DNA of 5,506 bases from Chloroflexota bacterium. GTDB taxonomy: Bacteria > Chloroflexota > Dehalococcoidia > SHYB01. Position 1 is the first letter of the stretch. Each line of letters opens with the position of its first letter. Positions 1 to 5,506 of the stretch are shown here, one piece after another. A program made the position numbers and the translations under genes. The stretch covers positions 1 to 5,506 of the forward strand of contig JACQEE010000277.1 of the NCBI GenBank assembly GCA_016200725.1. Reading direction: 5' to 3'. A model generated the notes under the pieces. The model made no database searches. It was given only the letters and a program-made list of their open reading frames with translations, and was not told the origin of the DNA.

Positions 1-520
1 AGAGCGCCTGCCACCCTGCGTATTTCAGCGGCTCGCGATCGCGAGCGCCTTCGCCAATCATCGCGCCGCTCATGGCGAAGAGCGTAAGTTCCGACGACTC
101 GAAGTCTTGGTACGGCCCCGTCTGCCCGAAACTGCTGATCGAAAGGAAGACCAGGCGCGGGTTGAGGCGCCGGAGTACTTCGTAACCGAGGCCCAACCGC
201 TCCATGACGCCAGGCCTGAAACTCTCCGCGAGGACATCGGCCTTCTCGACGAGTCGCTTCACGAGCCGCAGGCCATTGGTGGACTGCAGGTCGAGGGTGA
301 CGCTGCGCTTGTTGGTGTTGAGGTGCAGGAAGAGCGCACTGTGCTCGACGTGGGGCTTGTCGTGGAAGAAGGGGCCGATGCTGCGCGCGGGGTCGCCGGT
401 GCCGGGGCGCTCGATCTTGGTGACCTTAGCGCCGTAGTCGGCGAAGAGTTTGGTGCAGTACGGACCGGCGACGTGCCAGGTCAGGTCGAGGACGTTGACG
501 TCGTGCAGGGGCCCTGGCAT
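1..520 (-). CDS. Class III CoA-transferase (CaiB/BaiF family), N-terminal part, cut by window edge
   Basis: Enzymes of this family move CoA from an acyl-CoA donor to a free carboxylate in the cytoplasm (formyl-CoA:oxalate, carnitine and succinyl-CoA:carboxylate transferases). Reading back from ATG at 520, 173 codons are open to the edge, a bit under half of the usual ~390-400 residues. Family hallmarks in order: DLTWHVAGPYCTKLFADYGA (residues 12-31), KVTKIERPGTGDPAR (32-46), LNTNKRSVTLDLQS (67-80), ADVLAESFRPGVMERLGLGY (94-113) and the Ser-rich SISSFGQTGPY (127-137). The ATG lies 3 bases past the TGA of the upstream crotonase gene with no clear Shine-Dalgarno, so translational coupling is likely. 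Ungapped comparison with formate CoA-transferase puts Leu173, or a following codon beginning with T, where the catalytic Asp is expected. Family membership is secure; the substrate is unknown. Confidence 0.95.
   Translation of the reverse strand, partial: MPGPLHDVNVLDLTWHVAGPYCTKLFADYGAKVTKIERPGTGDPARSIGPFFHDKPHVEHSALFLHLNTNKRSVTLDLQSTNGLRLVKRLVEKADVLAESFRPGVMERLGLGYEVLRRLNPRLVFLSISSFGQTGPYQDFESSELTLFAMSGAMIGEGARDREPLKYAGWQAL
31..46. repeat. 16-base perfect palindrome inside the CoA-transferase gene
   Basis: GCTCGCGATCGCGAGC is its own reverse complement. It encodes part of the segment GARDREP in the CoA-transferase and contains the octamer GCGATCGC, which recurs at 609-616 and 711-718. It probably reflects codon choice in G+C-rich DNA, though a modification-site or DNA-binding role is not excluded. 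Confidence 0.6.
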
Positions 521-523
521 GGG

Positions 524-1300
524 TCAGGCCGGGGGCTGCCACTGAGGCTTGCGGTGCTCGGCGAAGGCGCGAGGACCCTCGGTGATGTCGGGGTGCCCGC
601 GATAGGCGGCGATCGCCCGCCAGCTCTGCTCGACCGCCGCGTCGAGGCCGGAGTTGAGCGTATCCCAGATAGCCGCCTTCGTTGCCATGACGGCTGCGGG
701 TGAGTTTTCGGCGATCGCCAGCGCGAGACGCCACGCAGTCTCCATCAACTGCTCGGATGGCACGACTTCGCCGACGAGGCCGAGTGCGAGGGCTTGTTGC
801 GAGGTGATCTGTCCATGTTTGCCCAGCAGCGCAAGTCGAAGCACGGCCTGTAGTGGAATGCGTCGCGTCAGTCGAGTGGTGCCGACGACGGAGACGACGC
901 CGTTGCTGACGCGGCCATCTTTGAAGTAGGCGTTCTCAGCGCAGATGACGAGATCGCTGTCGGCCACGAAGCCGATGGCGCCGCCTGAACAGACGCCGTT
1001 GACGGCGCAGACGATGGGCTTGCGCACGCCGCAGTCGATAGGTGTGACCCAGGACTTCTGCCCAGGCTCAAATCCTTGCGCCGCGGCCTGCTTGAGGTCG
1101 GCGCCCGCGCAAAATGCTCGTGTACCAGTGCCGGTGAGGATGACGACGCGGACATCCCGATCAGTGTTTACGTCTTGCCACGCTTGGCGCAGCTCGACCT
1201 TCATCGGCCGGTTGACGGCGTTGAGGCGCTCGGGGCGATTGAGCGCGATGCACGCCACGCCGTCGCGCTTCTCGTAGAGGATGGTCTCGTATGTTGGCAC
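524..1300 (-). CDS. Enoyl-CoA hydratase/isomerase (crotonase) family protein, non-canonical active site
   Basis: A 258-residue protein, the normal length for a single-domain crotonase; members act on acyl-CoA thioesters in the cytoplasm. Visible features: IALNRPERLNAVN (18-30), the first oxyanion-hole segment AFCAGADLKQ (62-71), the second NGVCSGGAIGFVADSDLVI (101-119), LTRRI (144-148), the A-x-x-x-GLV segment LALGLVGEVV (171-180), and the C-terminal EGPRAFAEHRKPQW (241-254). The CoA-binding fold and oxyanion hole look intact. The two glutamates of classical hydratase (Glu144 and Glu164 of the rat enzyme) align with Gly110 and Arg130, so simple water addition is doubtful; isomerase, hydrolase, lyase or another crotonase activity is possible. 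The start is GTG, because an in-frame TGA lies just upstream; its ribosome site is weak. It follows the binding-protein gene by 66 bases and precedes the CoA-transferase by 3, suggesting an operon. Confidence 0.94.
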   Translation of the reverse strand: MPTYETILYEKRDGVACIALNRPERLNAVNRPMKVELRQAWQDVNTDRDVRVVILTGTGTRAFCAGADLKQAAAQGFEPGQKSWVTPIDCGVRKPIVCAVNGVCSGGAIGFVADSDLVICAENAYFKDGRVSNGVVSVVGTTRLTRRIPLQAVLRLALLGKHGQITSQQALALGLVGEVVPSEQLMETAWRLALAIAENSPAAVMATKAAIWDTLNSGLDAAVEQSWRAIAAYRGHPDITEGPRAFAEHRKPQWQPPA

Positions 1301-1366
1301 GGCGCTTCAGCCTAGACCGCATCGACAGTCTAGTAAAGACCTTCCGCAATCTCGTCACTCCCCACC

Positions 1367-3106
1367 TTAGCCGCGCGGCGTCATCCAGATCGCTTCGGCG
1401 CGCCGGTACTCGATCTCCTGGTTGATCTGGTAGGTCGGGAAGTTCTTCACCCACGAGCGCCAGCCCATGCCGCGCGGGTTGGAACCGGCGATGATCCACC
1501 AGGCTTTGTTGACCAGCAGGTCTTTTTCCAGACCGCGGCTGAGATCGATGCGCTTTGCACTGTCGAGCGTGCGGTCGAGTTCGTCGAGGCTTGCATCAAC
1601 CGCCGGATCGGTGAACCTGCCGTAGTTCAGACTGCCCTTCGTACGCACGAAGGGGTCCATCTCGGCGGAGGGGTCAGGCATGGCGCCTGCCGTCTGGCCA
1701 ATCGTGACGTTGAAGAGGCGGTCGCTCTGCGCTTGCGCGCCGCGAGCAGTGTCCACCACGTCGATAGTCCAATCGACGCCGAGGGCCTCCTTGAGGAGCG
1801 CCACCGCGATCTCGGCTGACTTCTGGTAGATGTCGCGCACAGGCACAGCCGTCTTGAGTTGCGCGACGGTTACGCCAGCAGCCTGGAGTAACTGCTTCGC
1901 CTTCTCGATGTCCTGCTTCTTCGTCGTGGGGTTGTAGCCAGGCCACGTGGAGAGTTCTTTGTCAGGGACTGCGAATTGTGTGCCAGGGGTCGAGAAGCCG
2001 CGAATGACACCACGGCCTTCGTTGAGCGCTGTCATGAATGCCTGTCGATCGAGCGCCAGGCTGAGCGCTTGCCGTACCTGCACGTTGCTCCATGGAGCAA
2101 CGTCGGCGTTGATGGCCATGAAGACCACCGGGAAATGCGGCAGGAGGAACTGGGTGCCAGGTATGTCCTTGGCCACGTCGCCGTAGTGCGGCGCGAGTGC
2201 GTCTGGCTCCGCCGGGCTCGTCATGTCGATCTGGCCGAGTTTGAAGAGGTTGTACTGCGTCGCCGCGTCAGGGATGACGTAGATCTCCAGCCCGTCGAGG
2301 TACGGCAACTGACGGCCGGCATCGTCTTTCTTGAAGTAGTTCGGATTGCGCGCGAGCGTCGTCTTTATGCCCGACTCGATCGTCTTCATGACGAAGGGGC
2401 CGCTCCCTACGAGCGAGGCTGGTGATGCCGGCTTATAGGTGACAACGGGATGGGCCTTCGGATAGATCGCGACGCCGATGGTGCCCAAGAAGGCAAGGAA
2501 AGACGCGCTCGGCTGCAACAGAGTGAACTGGACGGTGGTGGGGTCAGGCGCCGTAACCGTCTGCAGTCGAGAGAAATTCGAGCGGTAGGGGCCTTTGGCA
2601 CCCTCATCGCCAAAGGCCAGGCGTTGGATCGAGGCAACAACGTCGTCGGCGGTGACGGCAGGGCCATCGTGCCACTTCGCGTTGCCGACCAACTTCATCG
2701 TCAGCGTCTTGCCATCCTGACTGGTTGACCACTGCGTTGCGAGATCAGGCAGCAGCCCTTTGGCGGATGACGTGTTGATGAGCCAGTTGAGCGCTGGAGG
2801 CATGACTTGCCAGAGGTTGGCGTCGCGTACGAGGTGCATATCGAGGGTGCCGGGGAGATCGCGGGGCATGGCCCAGCGAAGGATGCCGCCTGTGCGTGGC
2901 TGCTCTGGCGTTGGCGTCGGTGAAGGTGGGACAGGTGTCGGCGTTGGGCGCGGCGTCGCGATTGCGGTCGGCGCTTGGGTAACGGGCTGAGTCGGAGCGG
3001 CAGTCGGCGTCGAACTGCTGCCTCCGCCGCAGGCCGCGGCGACCATCGCGATGATACCGAGAAGTGTTCCTAGCGTGAGCCAGTTCAGGCGAGACCCAAT
3101 CTTCAC
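1367..3106 (-). CDS. ABC-transporter substrate-binding lipoprotein, family 5 (peptide/nickel/opine type)
   Basis: Extracytoplasmic solute receptor of the SBP_bac_5 (DppA/OppA/NikA-like) family, 579 residues, within the usual 500-600. Order of parts: a signal peptide with basic start (VKIGSR), a hydrophobic core and lipobox VAAAC with Cys26 as the lipidation site; a Gly/Ser then Pro/Thr-rich linker (residues 27-71) that would hold the domain away from the membrane; then the binding domain, opening with GGILRWAMPRDLPGTLD and carrying the family signature AKWHDGPAVTADDV near residues 144-157. I start it at the GTG at 3106, since a strong GGAGGA lies 4 bases upstream and the signal peptide begins there. 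The longer reading from 3145 would add 13 polar residues before the signal peptide. No permease or ATPase genes are adjacent. The crotonase and CoA-transferase genes downstream suggest a carboxylate-containing substrate, though members bind very diverse ligands. Confidence 0.95.
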   Translation of the reverse strand: MKIGSRLNWLTLGTLLGIIAMVAAACGGGSSSTPTAAPTQPVTQAPTAIATPRPTPTPVPPSPTPTPEQPRTGGILRWAMPRDLPGTLDMHLVRDANLWQVMPPALNWLINTSSAKGLLPDLATQWSTSQDGKTLTMKLVGNAKWHDGPAVTADDVVASIQRLAFGDEGAKGPYRSNFSRLQTVTAPDPTTVQFTLLQPSASFLAFLGTIGVAIYPKAHPVVTYKPASPASLVGSGPFVMKTIESGIKTTLARNPNYFKKDDAGRQLPYLDGLEIYVIPDAATQYNLFKLGQIDMTSPAEPDALAPHYGDVAKDIPGTQFLLPHFPVVFMAINADVAPWSNVQVRQALSLALDRQAFMTALNEGRGVIRGFSTPGTQFAVPDKELSTWPGYNPTTKKQDIEKAKQLLQAAGVTVAQLKTAVPVRDIYQKSAEIAVALLKEALGVDWTIDVVDTARGAQAQSDRLFNVTIGQTAGAMPDPSAEMDPFVRTKGSLNYGRFTDPAVDASLDELDRTLDSAKRIDLSRGLEKDLLVNKAWWIIAGSNPRGMGWRSWVKNFPTYQINQEIEYRRAEAIWMTPRG

Positions 3107-3451
3107 GTCTTCCTCCGTGTGCGAGACGTCAGACAATTGTCCCAATGCGAGAAGTTTCAGGAATGGTGCCGCATGCGATGATACGCGGTCAATCGATGAG
3201 ACGTGATTCGCGAGAGATTGACAGTCCCCGAGCGTCTCGCTCCTTGATCTTGACCCAAACGCTGCGAGACTTCTTAGGGTGCTCAGGCCAGCGGAAGTCC
3301 GAGGCGTGTCTATAGCCGGTGAGAGAACTGACCGGGCTCAAGCCACCGTGGTCGTGGCGACACGGCACGCATGAAGCCTAGTGCTCGTGCAGGTCCGTCG
3401 AACCCAGGTGCACGCAGGATTCTTAAGGCTAAGGTAGCGAGTGCCACTTGG
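3107..3451 (-). other. Non-coding leader between the split hypothetical gene and the binding-protein gene
   Basis: No gene is supported here. The stretch should hold the promoter of the binding protein/crotonase/CoA-transferase unit. On the minus strand TTGACC (3187-3192) resembles a -35 box and TATCAT (3178-3183) a -10 box, but they are not correctly spaced relative to each other, so no promoter is called. The pentamer GAGAC recurs in both orientations (3123, 3198, 3266 on plus; GTCTC at 3234), including an exact 8-base inverted pair, GCGAGACG at 3121-3128 and CGTCTCGC at 3233-3240. A 5-bp stem with 3-base loop lies at 3230-3242 but lacks a T run. A minus-strand frame open at 3310-3567 is Arg/Pro-rich, overlaps the neighbouring gene tail in another frame and looks non-coding. 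Confidence 0.5.
3111..3116 (-). promoter_or_regulatory. Shine-Dalgarno site of the binding-protein gene
   Basis: On the minus strand GGAGGA is followed by AGAC and then GTG. This near-perfect ribosome site, 4 to 5 bases from the GTG at 3106, decides the start of the lipoprotein over the upstream alternative at 3145. Confidence 0.85.
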
Positions 3452-3890
3452 TTAGCGGCGCCGCGACTTCCGGCGCGCGGTACGGCCCTTTCGTTTAGCG
3501 GCCGGTCGTTTGGCCCTGCCGGCCTTGGCGGAGAGTCGCTTCGCAGACTTGGCCTTCGGGCGCGCAACCGGCGCGGTATGGTTCACTAATTGCTCGCCCA
3601 TTGGAGGTGGCGGATCGTCCAGACTCATCCCATGGCACTCGACCAGAATCTTCTCTCTGAACCATCGGTCAAAGGGGTGGGGCGACTTCATGAAGTCACC
3701 GAGTACACGCTCAACGTTGCGTGCCTCCATGTAGACGACGACGAAATCGCCGTGGGGGGTCTGGTGAAGCCATGCCGCCTCCCGCGTGATGCCGAAGCGC
3801 GCTCCGGGCGCTGCGCAGCTCTTGAAGATAGCCCTTGATAGTGACGGCCTTACCAGGGAGGACAGGTACGAAGAACGCGTAGGATGACAT
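3452..3890 (-). pseudogene. Small conserved-type hypothetical protein split by a frameshift, with a Lys/Arg-rich tail
   Basis: Two overlapping minus-strand frames read as halves of one protein. The first begins at ATG 3890 as MSSYAFFVPVLPGKAVTIKG and continues YLQELR, then would run out of register to a TGA at 3711-3713. The second takes over one base later, near 3797-3813, as RFGITREAAWLHQTPHGDFV, then VVYMEARNVERVLGDFMKS, PFDRWFREKILVECHGMSLD, and stops at TAA 3452-3454. Joined, they give about 146 residues. The style (start of alternating hydrophobics, QTPxGDFVVVY strand, FDxWFREK helix) recalls small alpha/beta-barrel-like hypothetical proteins seen in Chloroflexota and Actinobacteria; I know no function. 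As I recall, relatives have several more residues between ELR and GIT, which would fit a small deletion. The last 36 residues (bases 3455-3562) hold 19 Lys/Arg and no acidic residue. A sequencing error, programmed shift, or expression of the 92-residue second half from ATG 3730 are alternatives. Confidence 0.72.
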
Positions 3891-4287
3891 GGTTCAGAAC
3901 CCCCTATTCCATTTCCGCGGTTGGGCCTAATGCTGCTAGAGCGAGCAACTCACCAGTATTATCGGGCACTCGGCAAGTATGAGGCGTCTGGAGGCCAAGC
4001 AAAGTCTTTAGCACAGCGAGACTGAGGTCTGACGATTCGGCGAAGGCGGGCGCGGATGGGGTAGCCACGGGCGTCGCAGACTGGTGGGCGTATCGGTCTC
4101 CGCTTGTCGCAGTGCAGAAACCACCTGCTCTGGGGTTTTCCTAAGCTGATGCGTACGACGACCCTCCTGTGTTTTCAGGCCGGACCATCCCAGAAAAATC
4201 CCCTGGCGTTTGAACTAGGATTCGGGGAGTAGACAAGACAAGGTAACCTGCCGAAGTATGAGTTGAGTCATAGGAAGTCGAAGGCGG
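3891..4287. other. Gene-poor interval between the NarK-type transporter and the split hypothetical gene
   Basis: About 400 bases without a confident gene on either strand. Stops are frequent in most frames. One minus-strand frame is open without ATG from about 4140 to a TAG near 3907-3909, with only GTG as a possible late start (about 42 residues); it has no recognisable motif. A transposase-like relic is described separately at 4083-4145. A weak hairpin, TATGA/TCATA with a 6-base loop (4257-4272), lies just past the transporter stop but has no T run on the minus strand, so it is not called as a terminator. No tRNA cloverleaf was found. Confidence 0.5.
4083..4145 (-). pseudogene. Possible relic of an IS3-type transposase OrfA (helix-turn-helix start)
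   Basis: The minus-strand frame reads LRKTPEQVVSALRQAETDTP followed by TSLRR. This resembles the first helix of IS3-family OrfA proteins, which typically begin with a basic stretch, then a pattern like (T/S)PEQIIxxLRxAExGxP followed by a Cys-Arg-Arg-type turn. After this point the similarity ends, and a stop follows further on; no ATG lies close upstream in frame and no inverted repeats or OrfB were seen. If real, it is a heavily decayed remnant of an insertion sequence. The match covers only about 21-25 residues and is judged by eye, so chance is a serious alternative. Confidence 0.28.
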
Positions 4288-5499
4288 CTAGGCGGCCGGC
4301 TCACGGGAGCCGCGCCACGATGTCCTCCAGCCAACCTGCAAAGAGATGAGGATACGCACCAAGGTCAGCGCTCCGAGCGTGACGAACCCGAGCACGAGGA
4401 ATCCATTGCCAAACGACCCGCTGGTCCCCTTGATACTGCCTAGGCATATGGGGAGCAGGAAGCCACCCAGTCCACCTATGGCGCCAACGAGTCCAGTCGC
4501 GACGCCTACGTCGCGGGGGAACCGCAGCGGCACGAGCTGGAAGACCGCGCCATTGCCAAGCCCCAGGAGGCTTACGGTGACTACAAGAAGCCCCACCATC
4601 AGCGGAAGCGATGGAAGCTGCGCGACGAGCACATACATCGCGCCGACACCGATGAGGACCAACGATAGCAATGCGGTGCCGCCGAACTTGTCAGCGAGCA
4701 GGCCGCCGATCGGCCGAATGCTACTGCCGGAAAACGCGACCAGGGCCGTCAGGTAGCCCGCTTTTGTGGCGCTCACACCATACTGGTCGCGCAAGAAGAT
4801 TGGCAGAAAGCTGCCAAGCCCCACGTAGCCTCCAAAGGTTACGCAATAGACAAAGGACAGCCACCAGATGTCTCTCGGCTTGAGGGTCTCCAAATACGCC
4901 CTGACTGGCTTGTGCTGCCCCGGGCTTGGGCGGTCCTTCGCCATCATGATGAACGCTATCAGGACGATAAACAGTGGAATCATCGCCACCGCCAGCACGT
5001 TGTGCCAGCCCATCAGACTAGCCAGCCGCGGGGCGGCAAGGTTTGCAATCACCGTCCCACTGTTGCCGGCGGCCGCGATGCCCATCACTAAGCCCTGCCG
5101 CTCCGGGGGGTACCAGCGGCTTGCCAAGGGTAGAGCCACTGCAAAAGACGCTCCCGCTGTGCCGAGCAATAGGCCGATCCCCATCATCGCGGAGAGACTA
5201 TTGCCAGCCTGCCAACCAATGGTCAGGGGTACGAAGAGAAACAGAAGCATCGCCATGCCCACCCGTTTGCCGCCAATCCGATCGCCTAGCACACCTAACG
5301 GCAGCCGCAAGAGCGAGCCGCTCAAGATAGGGACCGCAACCATGACTCCTTTTTCGAACGAATCGAGATGCAGGCTTTCGGCGATATGGATACCTAAGGC
5401 GCCGAGCAGGACCCACAGCATGAAGCTGAGATCGAAATGCAGAAACGAGGCGATGAGCGTTGGCGTGTGACCAGCGGCGCGGGTGACAGGCTGTGGCAC
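4288..5499 (-). CDS. narK: Nitrate/nitrite transporter, NarK family (major facilitator superfamily)
   Basis: Inner-membrane transporter of 403 residues with about 12 hydrophobic helices, the length of compact NarK/NasA-type porters that carry nitrate in and/or nitrite out. Key features: SGSLLRLPLGVLGDRIGGKR (60-79) with Arg65 in helix 2, and SGSSIRPIGGLLADKFGG (257-274) with Arg262 in helix 8, the paired arginines expected to hold the anion; the first Gly/Asn-rich signature GIAAAGNSGTVIANLAAP (140-157); and the second half's LGLGNGAVFQLVP (312-324) plus TGLVGAIGGLGGFLLP (335-350). The chosen start is GTG at 5499, placing a short polar N-terminus before helix 1. The frame stays open to the window edge 7 bases further, so a start upstream is possible. 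No nitrate or nitrite reductase is visible; one could lie beyond the edge. Whether it imports nitrate or exchanges nitrate for nitrite cannot be told from sequence alone. Confidence 0.92.
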   Translation of the reverse strand: MPQPVTRAAGHTPTLIASFLHFDLSFMLWVLLGALGIHIAESLHLDSFEKGVMVAVPILSGSLLRLPLGVLGDRIGGKRVGMAMLLFLFVPLTIGWQAGNSLSAMMGIGLLLGTAGASFAVALPLASRWYPPERQGLVMGIAAAGNSGTVIANLAAPRLASLMGWHNVLAVAMIPLFIVLIAFIMMAKDRPSPGQHKPVRAYLETLKPRDIWWLSFVYCVTFGGYVGLGSFLPIFLRDQYGVSATKAGYLTALVAFSGSSIRPIGGLLADKFGGTALLSLVLIGVGAMYVLVAQLPSLPLMVGLLVVTVSLLGLGNGAVFQLVPLRFPRDVGVATGLVGAIGGLGGFLLPICLGSIKGTSGSFGNGFLVLGFVTLGALTLVRILISLQVGWRTSWRGSREPAA

Positions 5500-5506
5500 A
5501 GTGACC

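Noticed and set aside
107..703. Long plus-strand open frame (198 codons) antisense to the CoA-transferase and crotonase genes
   Set aside because: It mirrors two strongly conserved minus-strand genes; its Val/Glu/Gly/Asp-rich composition is what antisense reading of G+C-rich coding DNA gives, and no motif is recognisable.
2894..3028. Repetitive low-complexity stretch in the binding-protein gene as a possible tandem repeat or insertion
   Set aside because: It is the in-frame Pro/Thr linker behind the lipidated cysteine, which is usual for this kind of lipoprotein.
3107..3145. Upstream ATG at 3145 as the start of the binding lipoprotein
   Set aside because: It would place 13 polar residues before the signal peptide, while the GTG at 3106 has an excellent Shine-Dalgarno at the right distance.
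3178..3192. TTGACC and TATCAT on the minus strand as a promoter for the binding-protein gene
   Set aside because: The two boxes are only 3 bases apart instead of about 17, and neither has a good partner at proper spacing.
3218..3223. Perfect TTGACA on the plus strand as a -35 box
   Set aside because: No -10-like hexamer lies 16-18 bases downstream and no plus-strand gene follows.
3310..3567. Minus-strand open frame of 85 codons
   Set aside because: Arg/Pro-rich, overlaps the tail of the split hypothetical gene in another frame, and lacks any recognisable motif.
3892..3905. GGTTCAGAACCCC resembling a tRNA T-arm
   Set aside because: No acceptor, anticodon or D stem can be paired around it on either strand.
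4257..4272. TATGA/TCATA hairpin after the transporter stop as an intrinsic terminator
   Set aside because: The stem is only 5 A/T-rich pairs and no run of T follows on the minus strand.
4868..5470. Plus-strand open frame of 200 codons opposite the NarK-type gene
   Set aside because: Antisense shadow of a clear 12-helix transporter; Arg/Pro/Ser-rich with no domain or ribosome site.

Overview
All recognisable genes in this window read on the minus strand. The sequence is G+C-rich and bacterial. The best hint of lineage is the substrate-binding lipoprotein, whose lipidated cysteine is followed by a long Pro/Thr linker of the TPTPTP kind. That style is common in Chloroflexota. Together with a CaiB/BaiF CoA-transferase and an oligopeptide-type binding protein, it suggests Chloroflexota, possibly a Dehalococcoidia-like lineage. 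This is inference from protein style and not a phylogenetic result.

Layout in order of transcription, from high to low coordinates. (1) 4288-5499: a 12-helix major-facilitator transporter of the NarK nitrate/nitrite porter family, with both substrate arginines and both glycine-rich signatures. (2) 3891-4287: about 400 bases with no confident gene; one short stretch may be a relic of an IS3-type transposase OrfA. (3) 3452-3890: a small conserved-type hypothetical gene split by a frameshift, ending in a strikingly Lys/Arg/Ala-rich tail. (4) 3107-3451: non-coding leader of the next gene. (5) 1367-3106: a family 5 (peptide/nickel/opine-type) ABC-transporter binding lipoprotein, with a GTG start set by a strong Shine-Dalgarno sequence. 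(6) 524-1300: a crotonase-fold (enoyl-CoA hydratase/isomerase) protein. (7) 1-520: the N-terminal part of a class III CoA-transferase (CaiB/BaiF), cut by the window edge.

The binding protein, crotonase and CoA-transferase probably form one transcription unit (gaps of 66 and 3 bases). A plausible reading is capture of an external carboxylate or amide-type substrate, activation by CoA transfer, and processing by the crotonase. The substrate cannot be read from the sequence, and no ABC permease or ATPase genes lie in the window.

The most notable points are that both CoA enzymes seem to lack the canonical catalytic acidic residues of their families, and that the small hypothetical gene is frameshifted and carries a histone-like basic tail. 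I found no convincing new defence, mobile or RNA system. No RNA gene, CRISPR array or convincing intrinsic terminator was seen.
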